Positions 8,005-16,372 of a DNA stretch of 64,000 bases are shown here, one piece after another. A model generated the notes under the pieces. The model was not told the origin of the DNA. It ran no database searches and saw only the letters and a program-made list of their open reading frames with translations. A program made the position numbers and the translations under genes. The DNA lies in NCBI RefSeq assembly GCF_900476395.1, contig NZ_UIHB01000001.1, forward strand, positions 1,331,385 through 1,395,384. Direction: 5' to 3'. Every line of letters starts with the position of its first letter. Positions within the stretch are counted from its first letter, which is position 1. This DNA is from Xanthomonas euroxanthea. Lineage in GTDB: Bacteria > Pseudomonadota > Gammaproteobacteria > Xanthomonadales > Xanthomonadaceae.

Positions 8005-8778
8005 GTGAGTGAGAACAGTGCGGTAGCCGGTGTCTCGGCGCAGTGGCCGGCGCGGTTGTGGGTGGTGCGGCATGGGCAGAGCGCGGGCAACGTGGCGCGT
8101 GATCTGGCCGAGTCCAACGGCTCGGCCTTGATCGACCTGGAGCACCGCGATGCGGATGTGCCGTTGTCGGATCTTGGCGAGCGCCAGGCCGAGGCGCTGG
8201 GGGCGTGGATGGCCGGCTTGCCCGAGCAGGAGCGCCCGACGTTGATCCTGAGTTCCACCTACATACGTGCGCGCCAGACTGCCGCCGCGGTGGCGCGTGC
8301 GCTGGGGCAGCCGGCCGAGTCGGTCAGCGTGGACGAGCGTTTGCGCGAGAAGGAATTCGGCGTGCTCGACCGCTACACCACGGCCGGCATTCTTGCGACC
8401 TTCCCGGAGCTGGCCGAGCAGCGCAAGCTGGTGGGCAAGTTCTACTTTCGCCCGCCCGGTGGCGAGAGCTGGTGCGATGTGATCTTCCGCCTGCGTGGGG
8501 TGGTGGGCGATCTGCAGCGCAACCACGTGGGCGCGCGGGTGCTGATCGTGGGGCATCAGGTGATCGTCAACTGCTTCCGCTATCTGATCGAGCGGATGGA
8601 CGAGGCCACCATCCTGGGCATCGACCGCGAGGGCGATGTGCCCAATTGCGGCGTCACCGAGTATGCGGCTGCGGCCGATGGGCAATCGCTGGAGTTGCTG
8701 CGTACCAAGTTCGTGCCGCCGGAGCTGGCCGACGAGCCAGTGACCACCGAGTCCGACCGCCCGGCCGGGGCGCGCTGA
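8005..8778 (+). CDS. Histidine phosphatase family protein (phosphoglycerate-mutase-like)
   Basis: The 257-residue protein begins at GTG 8005, chosen because AGGAG at 7994-7998 is correctly placed. The catalytic RHG motif appears as LWVVRHGQSAGN near residue 20, followed by LSDLGERQAEALG and SSTYIRARQTA. The second catalytic histidine is in VLIVGHQVIVN. These residues define the branch-1 histidine phosphatases, which form a phosphohistidine intermediate on small phosphorylated metabolites or phosphoproteins. The substrate cannot be read from the sequence. The stop codon overlaps the ATG of the NAD(P)HX dehydratase gene by one base (TGATG), so the two are one translationally coupled unit and the phosphatase may act in nucleotide or cofactor clean-up. 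That role is inference. Confidence 0.85.
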   Translation: MSENSAVAGVSAQWPARLWVVRHGQSAGNVARDLAESNGSALIDLEHRDADVPLSDLGERQAEALGAWMAGLPEQERPTLILSSTYIRARQTAAAVARALGQPAESVSVDERLREKEFGVLDRYTTAGILATFPELAEQRKLVGKFYFRPPGGESWCDVIFRLRGVVGDLQRNHVGARVLIVGHQVIVNCFRYLIERMDEATILGIDREGDVPNCGVTEYAAAADGQSLELLRTKFVPPELADEPVTTESDRPAGAR

Positions 8779-9647
8779 TGGCCGCCCCGCGCATGCGCAT
8801 GCTCACCATGGCCGCCTTGCGGGCGATGCCATTGCCGGCCCCGGGTGGCGACAAGGAGCAGCGTGGGCGCGTGTTGATCGTGGGTGGCTCGATGCGTGTG
8901 CCGGGTGCGGCGCTGCTGGCCGGCGAGGCGGCGCTGCGCACCGGTGCCGGCAAGCTGCAGATCGCCACCGCCGCCAGTGTGGCGCCGGGCATGGCCTTGG
9001 CGGTGCCGGAGGCGCTGGTATTGGGGCTTGCGCAGAACGGCCAGGGCGAGATCGTGCGCGGGCACCGCGCGCTGGACGGGGCGATGGCAGCCTGCGATGC
9101 GGCAGTGATCGGGCCGGGCATGGCATCGTCGGCCACCACCACGGCGATGGTCAGGCGCGCTGCCGAGCAGGCGGTGTGCACCTTGGTGCTGGATGCCGGC
9201 GCGTTGTCGCGTGGTCTGCGGGCACCGATCGGGCGGCCGTTCGTGCTGACGCCGCATGCGGGCGAGATGGCGACCCTGGCCGGCGACGACAAGGCCGCGG
9301 TGGAAGCGGCGCCGGGGGAGTACGCGCTGAAGTTTGCGCAGAAGCTGCGCAGCGTGGTGATCGTCAAGGGTGCGGACAGTTTCATCGCCGGGCCCGACGG
9401 TGCGTTGTGGATGCATCGCGGGGGCGCATCCGGGTTGGGCACGTCCGGGTCTGGCGATGTCCTGGCGGGATTGATTGCGGGTTTTGCCGCGCGCGGCTGC
9501 GATGCATTGGGCGCTGCGCTATGGGGCGTGTTTGTGCATGCAGCGGCGGGCAGGCAGTTGGCCAGGCGGATCGGGCCGGTGGGGTTTTTGGCACGCGAGC
9601 TTGGGTTGGAAGTGCCTGGGATTCTGGATCGGTTGGCGCGCCGGTGA
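8778..9647 (+). CDS. nnrD: ADP/ATP-dependent NAD(P)H-hydrate dehydratase (NnrD/CARKD type)
   Basis: The 289-residue enzyme has the ribokinase-like fold that restores NAD(P)H from its damaged hydrate using ADP or ATP. Seen: RVLIVGGSMRVPGAALLAGE near the N-terminus, AVIGPGMASS, PFVLTPHAGEMA with the conserved TPHxGE block, VVIVKGADSFIAGPDG, and the anion-hole motif LGTSGSGDVLAGLIAG. It stands alone without the N-terminal epimerase domain that many bacterial NnrD proteins carry; the epimerase must be elsewhere. The ATG overlaps the preceding phosphatase stop. After the gene comes a palindromic repeat at 9683-9720 that may act as its transcriptional end. Confidence 0.88.
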   Translation: MAAPRMRMLTMAALRAMPLPAPGGDKEQRGRVLIVGGSMRVPGAALLAGEAALRTGAGKLQIATAASVAPGMALAVPEALVLGLAQNGQGEIVRGHRALDGAMAACDAAVIGPGMASSATTTAMVRRAAEQAVCTLVLDAGALSRGLRAPIGRPFVLTPHAGEMATLAGDDKAAVEAAPGEYALKFAQKLRSVVIVKGADSFIAGPDGALWMHRGGASGLGTSGSGDVLAGLIAGFAARGCDALGAALWGVFVHAAAGRQLARRIGPVGFLARELGLEVPGILDRLARR

Positions 9648-9682
9648 TCGACGCTCGTCGCGGTGATGCGGCGCGCAGACCA

Positions 9683-9720
9683 AGCCCCTCTCCAGCGGGA
9701 GAGGGGCTGGGGTGAGGGTA
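9683..9720 (-). repeat. REP-like palindromic repeat, copy 1 (inverted)
   Basis: An 11-bp perfect stem (9683-9693 with 9698-9708, four-base loop) is followed by GGGGTGAGGGTA. Read on the minus strand this begins TACCCTCACCCCAGCCCCTC and matches the start of the copies at 9809 and 11605. It lies after the NAD(P)HX dehydratase gene and may act as a terminator. Confidence 0.7.
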
Positions 9721-9808
9721 CGTTTGCTGAAGGCGTGGTGCTGTCTTTCCAGTTGGGGTTTAGGTTGTTGCCTTGATTGCCGGGGGCGGGTTGCACCCCT
9801 GGCAGATG

Positions 9809-9855
9809 TACCCTCATCCGGCCCTTCGGGCCACTTTCTCCCGAGGGGAGAAGGG
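9809..9855 (+). repeat. REP-like palindromic repeat, copy 2
   Basis: It begins TACCCTCATCCGG and holds two hairpins: GGCCC-TTC-GGGCC at 9820-9832 and TTCTCCC-GAG-GGGAGAA at 9836-9852. It faces copy 1 across 88 bp, the arrangement seen in paired REP elements. Apart from these repeats the stretch 9648-9956 shows no supported gene. Confidence 0.75.
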
Positions 9856-9956
9856 AGTGTCCGATGGTGGAAGGGTGCATGGTTGCGCTCGTTTGTTGCG
9901 CGATGTTGCGCCGCGTTGGTCGGTTAGGCTTGGTCACCAACCTGGGAGGGTGCACG

Positions 9957-11567
9957 GTGAAGCGAACGATTGCGTGGTCGATGGTGGGGGTTCTGGGGAT
10001 TTGGGGTGCTGCGACTGAAACGGTGTTGGCATCTGCATCTGCATCTGCAACAGCAGCAACAGCAACAGCAGCAATAGCAACAGCAGCAACAGCAGCAACG
10101 CCGATTCCGATGCCGGCATCGACGGCACCGTCTGCATCCACGCCCGCATCGACGGCGGTAGACGCTGCGGTTGCGGGTGCTGCTGCTCCGCCAGCAGGAC
10201 CCGCCGGCGCACTACGCGTCTACACCACCGCCCAGGGCGCAACGCAGCAGATGCGCGCCAGCACTGCCGAGGCGCCCAAGACCGGGCATGCGTTGACCGA
10301 GAAGGAGAACTCCATCTTCGTCAATCCGCAACGCCGCTTTCAGGAAGTGCTGGGCATTGGCGGGGCGATCACCGATGCCAGTGCCGAGACCTTTGCCAGG
10401 CTGCCCAAGCCTGCGCAGCGCGCCTTGCTCACTGCCTACTACGACCCGCAAAAAGGCATCGGCTATACGCTGGCGCGCACCACCATCCACAGCTCGGACT
10501 TCAGCAGCGGCAGCTACACCTACATCAAGGACGGCGATGCGGCGCTGAAGAGCTTTTCGGTCAGGCACGATGAGCGTTATCGCATTCCGATGCTGCGCCA
10601 GGCCATCGCGGCGGCCGGCGGCACATTGACGACATTTGCCAGCCCGTGGAGCGCGCCGGCCTTCATGAAAGACAGCAACAACATGCTCAAGGGCGGCAAG
10701 CTGCTGCCCGCGTATGCGCAGGCCTGGGCCACCTACTACACGCGCTTCATTGCGGCCTACGAAAAGGCCGGCATCCCGATCTGGGGCATCAGCCTGCAGA
10801 ACGAGCCGATGGCGGTACAGACCTGGGAGTCGATGGTGTTTTCCGCCGAGGAAGAGCGCGACTTTCTGAAAAATCATCTTGGTCCGACGATGGAGCAGGC
10901 GGGCTATGGCGACCGCAAGATCATCGTATGGGATCACAACCGCGACATGATGCTGCACCGCGCGCACGTGATCTTCGACGACCCGGACGCGGCGAAATAC
11001 GCGTGGGGCATGGGCTTCCACTGGTACGAGACCTGGGCCGGGTTCGCGCCGATGGTGGAGAACGTGGCGGCGGTGGCGCAGGCGTACCCGGACAAGCCGC
11101 TGTTGCTGACCGAAGCGGCGGTGGAAAAGTTCGACCCGGCAAAGCTGCAGCATTGGCCCAACGGCGAGCGCTATGGCACCGCCATCATCAACGACCTCAA
11201 TCATGGGGCGGTGGGCTGGACGGACTGGAACATCCTGCTCGACGAACATGGCGGGCCGAACCATGTGGGCAACTACTGCTTTGCGCCGGTGCATGCCGAT
11301 ACACGCACCGGCGAGGTGATCTACACGCCGAGCTATTGGTATATCGGCCACTTTTCCAAGTTCATCCGCCCCGGTGCGCGGCGGGTGAGTGCGGCCAGCA
11401 GCCGCAGCAATCTGGCAACGACGTCCTTTCTCAATACCGATGGCAGCCTGGCGACGGTGGTGATGAATGCCAGCGATGTGGCGATCCGTTACAACCTGTA
11501 CGTGGGCGCCGCGTCCAGTGAGTTGGAGATCCCGGCGCATGCGATCCAGACTGTGGTGATGCAGTAA
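9957..11567 (+). CDS. Glycoside hydrolase family 30 (glucosylceramidase-like), secreted
   Basis: The 536-residue protein starts at GTG 9957, supported by GGGAGGG at 9944-9950; an upstream open frame lacks protein character. A signal peptide (MKRTIAWSMVGVLGIWGAA) is followed by a low-complexity Ala/Thr/Ser linker to about residue 85, encoded by CAG/GCA-rich trinucleotide repeats. The GH30 domain starts near FQEVLGIGGAITDASAETFA. The acid/base Glu283 lies in SLQNEPMAVQTWESM and the nucleophile Glu386 in LLLTEAAVEKFD. A C-terminal beta domain follows (RPGARRVSAASS, TDGSLATVVMNASD). The family cleaves beta-glucosides, beta-xylosides or related bonds; the exact substrate is not visible. Palindromic repeats flank the gene on both sides. 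It would act in the periplasm or outside the cell. Confidence 0.9.
   Translation: MKRTIAWSMVGVLGIWGAATETVLASASASATAATATAAIATAATAATPIPMPASTAPSASTPASTAVDAAVAGAAAPPAGPAGALRVYTTAQGATQQMRASTAEAPKTGHALTEKENSIFVNPQRRFQEVLGIGGAITDASAETFARLPKPAQRALLTAYYDPQKGIGYTLARTTIHSSDFSSGSYTYIKDGDAALKSFSVRHDERYRIPMLRQAIAAAGGTLTTFASPWSAPAFMKDSNNMLKGGKLLPAYAQAWATYYTRFIAAYEKAGIPIWGISLQNEPMAVQTWESMVFSAEEERDFLKNHLGPTMEQAGYGDRKIIVWDHNRDMMLHRAHVIFDDPDAAKYAWGMGFHWYETWAGFAPMVENVAAVAQAYPDKPLLLTEAAVEKFDPAKLQHWPNGERYGTAIINDLNHGAVGWTDWNILLDEHGGPNHVGNYCFAPVHADTRTGEVIYTPSYWYIGHFSKFIRPGARRVSAASSRSNLATTSFLNTDGSLATVVMNASDVAIRYNLYVGAASSELEIPAHAIQTVVMQ
10026..10104 (+). repeat. Trinucleotide-rich low-complexity tract (GCA/CAG/ATC units)
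   Basis: Runs of GCATCT and then GCAACA/GCAGCA units encode an Ala-Ser then Ala-Thr linker just after the signal peptide of the GH30 enzyme. The units stay in frame, so slippage would change linker length without a frameshift. Confidence 0.75.
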
Positions 11568-11604
11568 GCGCGGACCGTGGGCTGGGTGTTGGTGGGAGAT
11601 TGCG

Positions 11605-11650
11605 TACCCTCATCCGCCCTTCGGGCACCTTCTCCCGGGGGGAGAAGGGG
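11605..11650 (+). repeat. REP-like palindromic repeat, copy 3
   Basis: It starts TACCCTCATCCG and holds GCCC-TTC-GGGC and CTTCTCCC/GGGAGAAG stems, matching copy 2 nearly base for base. It lies 37 bp after the GH30 stop, so the gene sits between repeat copies. Confidence 0.75.
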
Positions 11651-11785
11651 GAGCTTACGGGTGCTCGTAGCCAGCGTTGCGTCGCCGGTTTAACCATCGT
11701 GCGTGTACGTCCCGCCGATGCGTCACCCGTCGATACCGTTGCCGGTACCAAGAACGCCACCGAAGAGACGCCGTCAAAGAAACCC

Positions 11786-11860
11786 GCCGAAGAAACGCCC
11801 GCCGAAGAAACGCCCGCCGAAGAAACGCCCGCCGAAGAAACGCCCGCCGAAGAAACGCCC
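11786..11860 (+). repeat. Perfect 15-bp tandem repeat, 5 copies
   Basis: GCCGAAGAAACGCCC is repeated five times without change, with degenerate copies just upstream (11757-11785). The unit is a multiple of three, so all frames stay open and produce pentapeptide arrays, but no frame has a credible gene around it. It lies in the 365-bp gap 11568-11932, which otherwise holds REP copy 3 and the hairpin at 11861. Confidence 0.85.
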
Positions 11861-11888
11861 GCCGATCGCTGCGCACGCAGCGATCGGC
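11861..11888 (-). terminator. Strong hairpin after the SDR gene
   Basis: A perfect 12-bp inverted repeat (11861-11872 with 11877-11888, loop of four) lies 44 bp beyond the stop of the minus-strand SDR gene. On that strand it is followed by CGGGCGTTTC and not by a T run, so it is a likely but non-canonical terminator. Confidence 0.5.
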
Positions 11889-11932
11889 GGGGCCCTGGTG
11901 GCGCTGGGCTGGAAACGCGTTCTCTGGGCTGC

Positions 11933-12835
11933 TCAGGACAGCAACAAGCCGCCGGTGGCGCCGAACACTTCGCCGGTGACGTAGCTGGATTCCTGCGAGG
12001 CCAGGATCACGTACAGCGGCGCCATTTCCACCGGCTGGCCGGCACGCTTGAGCGGGGTTTCCGAGCCGAACTCGGGAATCTTTTCCGGCGGCTGGCCGCC
12101 GCTGGGCTGCAGCGGGGTCCACACCGGGCCAGGTGCGACCGCGTTGACGCGGATGCCCTTGTCGGCGACCTGCTGGGCCAGGCCCTTGGTGAAGTTGACG
12201 ATGGCCGCCTTGGTGGAGGCATAGTCCAGCAGCGTCGGTGAGGGCTGGTAGGACTGGATCGATCCGGTGTTGATGATGGATGCGCCCGGCGGCAGGTGCG
12301 GGATGGCCGCCTTGCATAGCCAGAACATCGCGTACACGTTGGTCTTGTAGGTGGCGTCGAACTGCTCGGTGGTGATGTCGGCGATGTCCTTCATCGCGGT
12401 CTGCTTGCCGGCGATGTTGACCAGCAGGTCCAGCCCGCCGAGTTCCTTGACCGCGCGTGCGACCAATTCATTGCAGAAGGCTTCGTCCTTCAGGTCGCCC
12501 GGGATGCTGATGGCTTTGCGGCCTTCGGCCTGGATCAACTTCACCACTTCCGCCGCATCCTGCTCTTCTTCCGGCAGGTAATTCAGCACGATGTCGGCGC
12601 CTTCGCGTGCGTAGGCAATCGCGGTGGCGCGGCCGATGCCGGAGTCGGCGCCGGTGATCAGCGCCTTGCGGCCCTTCAGGCGGCCGAAGCCCTGGTAGCT
12701 CTGCTCGCCATGGTCGGCCTTGGGCTGCAATGCATGGATGGTGCCTGGCGCTTCCTGGGTCTGCTCAGGGAACTTGGGCTGCGGAAACTGGGTGAGCGGG
12801 TTCTGCATTTCGTACTGGTTCTTGGTGCTGGACAT
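11933..12835 (-). CDS. SDR-family oxidoreductase (YghA-like, N-terminally extended)
   Basis: The 300-residue protein starts [25 protein letters not shown] precedes the ATG. The first 50 residues form the Pro/Gln-rich extension typical of the YghA/glucose-1-dehydrogenase-like group of classical short-chain dehydrogenases. The Rossmann motif is [12 protein letters not shown], followed by NIAGKQ, the active-site Ser in [11 protein letters not shown] and the Tyr-x-x-x-Lys pair in [12 protein letters not shown](P)-dependent reduction of an aldehyde or ketone is expected; the family is often stress-induced, and the substrate is unknown. It is transcribed alone, with a strong hairpin downstream. The unit is unrelated in operon terms to the neighbouring glycosidases. 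Confidence 0.9.
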   Translation of the reverse strand: MSSTKNQYEMQNPLTQFPQPKFPEQTQEAPGTIHALQPKADHGEQSYQGFGRLKGRKALITGADSGIGRATAIAYAREGADIVLNYLPEEEQDAAEVVKLIQAEGRKAISIPGDLKDEAFCNELVARAVKELGGLDLLVNIAGKQTAMKDIADITTEQFDATYKTNVYAMFWLCKAAIPHLPPGASIINTGSIQSYQPSPTLLDYASTKAAIVNFTKGLAQQVADKGIRVNAVAPGPVWTPLQPSGGQPPEKIPEFGSETPLKRAGQPVEMAPLYVILASQESSYVTGEVFGATGGLLLS

Positions 12836-13018
12836 GCACTGGCTCCTGCATTGGGGGACGACAAGGCCGCAGCGTGCTGCGGCCGATGCGGAGCAGTCTG
12901 GAAACCATGGCGATGCGTGCGGGTGAACGAATGTTGTGCATGATGTGAACGCGTCACACAGCTAGCGTGCGGGCGATGCCGTAGCGCCGTGCACGCACGG
13001 CAGACCGGGAGGACAGCA

Positions 13019-13726
13019 ATGCAGTGTGTAGGGATCGATGGCGCCGGCAGCGGCTGGCTGGCGGTGTGGCACGCCGGCGATGGATTGCAGTTTGCCGGCT
13101 ACCCCACGGTGGCCGCGGTGGCGAGCGCATTGGGGGACGTCGCTGTGCTGGGCGTGGACATTCCGATCGGCTTGAGCGAGCACGCACCCCGCGTTGCGGA
13201 TGCGCAGGCGCGGCGCTTTGTCGGTGGGCGCCGCGCGTGCAGCATCTTTGCCGCGCCACTGCGGGGCATGTTGCATGCGCGTACGCAGGCGGAAGCCTCT
13301 GCGCTGCATCGGGTGCTGGACCACGACGGCCAGCGTGGCTTTGGCGTGCAGTCGTTTGCGCTGCTGTCGAAGATTCGTGACTGGGACGATGCCTTGCGCG
13401 CCGATCCGCCGTGGGCGGAGCGCGTGTTCGAGGTGCACCCGGAAGTTTCCTTCGCCGTGCTCGCCGGTGGGCAGGGCCTGGCGGCGGGCAAGAAGAGCCG
13501 TGCGGGCCATCAGCAGCGCGCCGCCTTGCTGGGCCAGTGCTACGGCGCCAGGCAGGTGGCTGCGTTACTGGAGCGTGTGCCGCGTGCGCTGGCCAAGCCG
13601 GACGATGTGCTCGATGCCCTGGTGGCCTGCTGGAGTGCGCAGCGCATTGCCGCGGGCACCGCCGGCAGCCTGCCGGCGGTGGTGGAGCGCGATGCCTGCG
13701 GGCTGCGCATGGGCATCCACTACTGA
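13019..13726 (+). CDS. DUF429 domain protein
   Basis: The 235-residue protein starts at ATG 13019 with GGGAGG at 13007-13012; a frame from 12989 is less well supported. The conserved features of DUF429 are present: MQCVGIDGAGSGWLAVW at the start, LGVDIPIGLSE, RRACSIFAAPLRG, QSFALLSKIRDWD, FEVHPEVSFAVLAG and KPDDVLDALVACWSA. The N-terminal VGIDGA and the acidic residues in VDIPIG resemble the actin/RNase-H-like fold, so a nuclease or phosphotransfer role has been suggested for such proteins, but no activity is established. It ends one base before the convergent GH92 gene, leaving no room for a separate terminator. Confidence 0.85.
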   Translation: MQCVGIDGAGSGWLAVWHAGDGLQFAGYPTVAAVASALGDVAVLGVDIPIGLSEHAPRVADAQARRFVGGRRACSIFAAPLRGMLHARTQAEASALHRVLDHDGQRGFGVQSFALLSKIRDWDDALRADPPWAERVFEVHPEVSFAVLAGGQGLAAGKKSRAGHQQRAALLGQCYGARQVAALLERVPRALAKPDDVLDALVACWSAQRIAAGTAGSLPAVVERDACGLRMGIHY

Positions 13727-13727
13727 C

Positions 13728-16082
13728 TCAGCGCGTCTGCGTCGACATCGAATACGGCCGCTGCGCCGGATCGGTGGCCCATTGCGTATTCGGCGTGGCC
13801 TGCATGCGGAAGCGCAACTCGCCGCCGGCCTGGATTTCCTCGTGGGTGAGGTAGGCGCGATTGAATGCCTGGCCGTTGAGGGTGGCGCTCCCGATGTAGC
13901 TGCGCGCCTTGCTCAGGCCATCGGCGATCACGCTGAAGCGCTTGCCATTGGGCAGCTTGAGCGTGGCGCGCGGCAGGAACGGGCGGCCGATGATGTACTG
14001 GTTGCTGCCCGGTGCCACCGGATAGAAGCCCAGCGTGGTGAACACGTACCAGGCCGACATCTGGCCGAGGTCGTCGTTGCCGGCCAGGCCTTCGGGGCCG
14101 GCGTGGTACTGGGTGTCCATGATCTGGGTCAGCCGCGCCTGGCTGCGCCAGGGCTGGCCGGCGTAGGCGTACAGATAGGCGACATGGTGGCTGGGTTCGT
14201 TGCCGTGCGCGTACCAGCCGATCAGGCCGGTGATGTCTTCCATGTGCTCGAATACCTTGGGGTCGACCTTGGCATCGAACACCGCATCCAGGCGCGCGAG
14301 CAGTTGGTCGTCGCCGCCATGTGCGGCTGCAAGTCCTGCGACGTCCTGCGGCACATACCAGGAGTATTGCCAGGCATTGCCTTCGGTGTAGTCGCTGCCG
14401 TAGCCGCTGGCCGAGGGGTCGAACGGCATGCGGAAGTCGCCGGCACGGGTGCGCGCGCGCATGTAGCCGGTGGCCGGGTCGAAGGCGTGCTTCCAGTTGC
14501 CGGCGCGCTTGCTGAATTCGGCGGCGATGGCGGGCTTGCCGAGTTTGTCGGCCATGCGCGCGATGGTCCAGTCGTCGAAGGCGTATTCCAGTGTCTTGGA
14601 GGCGGCTTCGCCTTCTTCGTCGATGGGCACATAGCCCAGTTCGCGGTACTGCGCGATGCCGTCGTAGGGGCCGTAGTTAGCGCTGGCGACCATGGCGTCC
14701 AAGGCTTCGTTGGCATCGAAGCCGCCGATGCCCTTCATGTAGGCGTCGGCGATCACCGGCACGGCGTGGTAGCCGATCATGCACCAGGTTTCCAGGCCGT
14801 GGAACGCCCAGACCGGCAGGATGCCGTAGGCGCTCTCACGGCGCGAGGCGAGCAGGGAATTGACCATGTCGCTGCTGCGTTGCGGCGGCTGCACCAGGGT
14901 CAGCAGCGGATGCAGGGCGCGGTAGGTATCCCACAACGAGAACGTGGAGTAGTTGGTCCAGCCACGCGCCTGATGCACGGCATTGTCCGGCCCGCGGTAC
15001 TGGCCGTCGCTGTCCATGAACAGGGTGGGGCCGAGCAGGGTGTGGTACAGCGCGGTGTAGAGCTGGGTGCGTTGTTGCGGCGTGCCTTGCGCGTCGATCG
15101 CCGACAGTGCCTGCGTCCACTGCGCGCGTGCCTCGGCGCGCACGCGGTCGAAATCGAAACCGGGCACCTCGGCATCCAGATTGGCGATGGCGCCGGCTTC
15201 GCTCACTGGCGAGAGCGCGACCTTGACCACCAGCGGCGTGCCATCGTTGGCAACATCGAACACGCCGACCAGTTGCCGGCCTTCGATCTGTGCGCGCTGG
15301 GCGGGATTTTTCTCGCCCGGCGGCGGAAAGCCCTTGTACGGGATGTCCTGCTCGGTGTTGTGCAACTGCGTGGCGGTGAGCGGGCGCGAAAAGCGCATGG
15401 CGAAGTACAACTGGCGGCCGGGCGCCCAGCCACGGGTTTCACGAAAGCCGGTGACGGTGCCGTCGCCGCGCACGCGCAGCCGCGACCACTGCACCTTGCC
15501 GGGGTAGTCGTACAGGCTGGTGCGCAGGTCCACCAGCACATGCGCTGGTACGCCCTTGGGGAACTGATAGCGATGCACACCCACGCGCGCACTGGCGGTG
15601 AGTTCGGCGCGGATGTTGCGGTCCTTCAAGGTCACCGCGTAGTAGCCGGGCTGCGCCTGCTCGCTGGCGTGGTCGAACTGCGCGGTATAGCCGCTGCCCG
15701 GTGTGGCGGCATCGCCGCGTTCGAGCTTGACCTGGCCGGTTTGCGGCATCAGCAGGACGTCGCCCAGGTCCGAATGCCCGGAGCCGGAAAAGTGCGTGTG
15801 CGAGAAGCCGACAATCGTGCTGTCGCCATGCCGGTAACCGGCGGCCCAGCCATAGGCCTCCTTGCGCGGCTTGATCTGCGTGTCCGGACTCAGCTGCACC
15901 ATGCCGAACGGCACCGTGGCGCCGGGATAGGTGTGGCCTTCGCCACCGGTGCCGATGAACGGATCCACCGCGCTGAAACCCGCGTCGTCCGCGCGTGGCG
16001 CCGCGTTGCCGGCGAAGCTGACGCAGGCGGCAAGCAACGCCAGCCAACGCAGCGGAGAGAAGGCGATTGAGCGATGCTGCAT
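13728..16082 (-). CDS. Glycoside hydrolase family 92 alpha-1,2-mannosidase, secreted
   Basis: The 784-residue protein starts MQHRSIAFSPLRWLALLAA, a signal peptide with a likely cut near AGNAA. The frame is open further upstream, but only this start gives a secretory N-terminus. The GH92 N-terminal beta domain begins VDPFIGTGGEGHTYPGA, with GFSHTHFSGSGHSDLGD. The catalytic alpha/alpha barrel contains SLWDTYRALHPLL, the calcium/substrate loop YTEGNAWQYSWYVPQD and the signature GNEPSHHVAYLYAY, and ends with GNDDLGQMSAWYVF. The family removes mannose from N-glycans or other mannans by a calcium-dependent inverting mechanism. Length and motifs are complete. For a plant-associated bacterium, host glycoprotein N-glycans are a plausible target. 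The gene is convergent with the DUF429 gene and divergent from the AlkB-like gene, 290 bp away. Confidence 0.92.
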   Translation of the reverse strand: MQHRSIAFSPLRWLALLAACVSFAGNAAPRADDAGFSAVDPFIGTGGEGHTYPGATVPFGMVQLSPDTQIKPRKEAYGWAAGYRHGDSTIVGFSHTHFSGSGHSDLGDVLLMPQTGQVKLERGDAATPGSGYTAQFDHASEQAQPGYYAVTLKDRNIRAELTASARVGVHRYQFPKGVPAHVLVDLRTSLYDYPGKVQWSRLRVRGDGTVTGFRETRGWAPGRQLYFAMRFSRPLTATQLHNTEQDIPYKGFPPPGEKNPAQRAQIEGRQLVGVFDVANDGTPLVVKVALSPVSEAGAIANLDAEVPGFDFDRVRAEARAQWTQALSAIDAQGTPQQRTQLYTALYHTLLGPTLFMDSDGQYRGPDNAVHQARGWTNYSTFSLWDTYRALHPLLTLVQPPQRSSDMVNSLLASRRESAYGILPVWAFHGLETWCMIGYHAVPVIADAYMKGIGGFDANEALDAMVASANYGPYDGIAQYRELGYVPIDEEGEAASKTLEYAFDDWTIARMADKLGKPAIAAEFSKRAGNWKHAFDPATGYMRARTRAGDFRMPFDPSASGYGSDYTEGNAWQYSWYVPQDVAGLAAAHGGDDQLLARLDAVFDAKVDPKVFEHMEDITGLIGWYAHGNEPSHHVAYLYAYAGQPWRSQARLTQIMDTQYHAGPEGLAGNDDLGQMSAWYVFTTLGFYPVAPGSNQYIIGRPFLPRATLKLPNGKRFSVIADGLSKARSYIGSATLNGQAFNRAYLTHEEIQAGGELRFRMQATPNTQWATDPAQRPYSMSTQTR

Positions 16083-16372
16083 GCGAACGGTTCCAGGCGG
16101 ATGCAGCGCCGGACCGTAGCACAGCTGTCGGGCCTGATCGCATGGCATCCATGGCTGCATCGTTGAGCTCGCTAACCCGTGCGCGGGCCGCGGTGGGCGC
16201 TGGACGCGTGTGGTCGCCAGCCTTGCGCGCCGGAGGCTGCGGGTGCGCCGGTCGGTTGCCCTGATGCACGCAGCAAGGCCTTGCAGCAGATGCGAGACAG
16301 CGTGCACCTGCACTGCTCCGGTCGCAGGCAAGCGCAACGCCCGGCTGCTGAAATCGCGCAAACCGCCCGCAT

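Noticed and set aside
7144-8685. 513-residue minus-strand ORF over the TetR and phosphatase genes
   Set aside because: It overlaps two well-supported genes and has no motif; its sequence is the usual GC-rich antisense pattern.
11600-12241. ORF with EETPA pentapeptide repeats
   Set aside because: The repeat gives open frames in every register, no ribosome site is seen, and most of it overlaps the SDR gene antisense.
13194-16070. 958-residue plus-strand ORF opposite the GH92 gene
   Set aside because: Shadow of a gene with intact GH92 catalytic motifs; it also has no start context.
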